Below, piece by piece: positions 63,561-64,000 of a DNA stretch of 64,000 nt (position 1 is its first letter; every line of letters starts with the position of its first letter). A program made the translations under genes and the position numbers. The notes beneath the pieces are model-generated. The model did not search any database. It had not been told where the DNA came from and saw nothing but the letters and a program-made list of their open reading frames with translations. The DNA is taken from the NCBI GenBank assembly GCA_027886185.1, contig WOAB01000056.1, positions 15,996,001 through 16,060,000 on the forward strand. Reading direction: 5' to 3'. The DNA is from Rheum nobile. Taxonomy: Eukaryota > Streptophyta > Magnoliopsida > Caryophyllales > Polygonaceae.

Positions 63561-64000
63561 TATCCATCTTTTCTTTCTAAAATTACTCTTATTCATTCCA
63601 TCTTTTACATCATTTTATCCCTATTTTACACATCCAATCATTCTCATCTACCATTTTCATCCATATCAAACTCCATTAATATCCACCATTTTTATCCATA
63701 ACCTAAAACTTAATAAATCATATTTCATTAACCTAATTAATTAAAAAAAAAACTAACAAAATTAACCAAACTACTCCTAAATTCATTAACTTAACCCAAA
63801 TCCATATATTTAACCAAACTAATCCAAACCCATATTTTAATCTAACTCAATATCCTTAACCCATATTAACCTACCCCTAATCTACCCATTTAACCCTGCC
63901 TAATCTATCCAGCCCAATTAATCTAAACCCTAATCTACCCAGCACAGCCCATATTCCCACCCTAACCCTAAATACCCTAATCTGCCTCTCAATTCACTCA

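Noticed and set aside
1..64000. CRISPR arrays, tRNA or rRNA genes
   Set aside because: None seen. The direct repeats present are minisatellites, heptad-coding repeats or LTR parts.

Overview
This window is nuclear DNA of a flowering plant, most likely a eudicot. The evidence is plant-specific protein families (B3, plant mobile domain, Agenet, an SDE3-like RNA helicase), Ty3/gypsy elements of Athila-like and Tekay/Del-like chromovirus type, PIF/Harbinger and hAT elements, and a U2 snRNA fragment. The species cannot be named from the sequence. Nearly everything here is transposable element or TE debris. The only traces of ordinary host genes are broken pieces: a B3 exon, an Agenet double domain and the N-terminus of an SDE3-like helicase.

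Layout. 1-680 is the edge of a Mutator-like element (MULE A) carrying the first exon of a plant mobile domain (PMD) gene. 826-1217 is a B3-domain exon. 1230-2157 is AT-rich repeat DNA that resumes at 14240, because MULE B (2167-14230, 8-9 bp target duplication TAGAATTA) sits inside it. 14450-14930 is a Ty3 integrase remnant, 15500-18420 a nearly complete PIF/Harbinger transposon, and 18733-19201 a hAT MITE with a perfect 8-bp target duplication. 19320-20043 is an Athila-type LTR remnant and 20044-20393 an Agenet fragment.

From 20394 to about 50025 lies a four-level nest. Tekay-like retrotransposon T1 (minus strand) has its right LTR split by MULE C (28054 to about 49563). The transposase gene of MULE C is split by a minus-strand Athila-like retrotransposon (28600-39478, target duplication CATGT). 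The gag of that element is split by a solo Tekay-like LTR (34608-37036, AAGAC). Separately, an Athila-type solo LTR (47063-48282, CGTCC) splits the PMD gene of MULE C. 50026-52300 is hAT-like and MITE debris, 52407-53048 the SDE3-like fragment, 53318-61798 a second Tekay-like element T2 (CAATC), and 61800-64000 AT-rich DNA with minisatellites and Stowaway-type termini.

How the genes work together. MULE B and MULE C are diverged, yet both carry the same three gene types: a mudrA/FAR1-like transposase continuous with an OTU cysteine-protease domain, a small GRF zinc-finger protein, and a PMD protein. In both elements short hyphenated palindromes sit in front of each of the three genes. MULE A shows the same arrangement at its PMD end. 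This cassette with shared promoter palindromes is the most interesting thing in the window. All copies here are broken by stops, deletions or insertions, so they are relics of a once-active system. A second point of interest is the Athila-like element, which keeps gag, protease and an intact 411-codon ORF between near-identical LTRs but has no reverse transcriptase or integrase.
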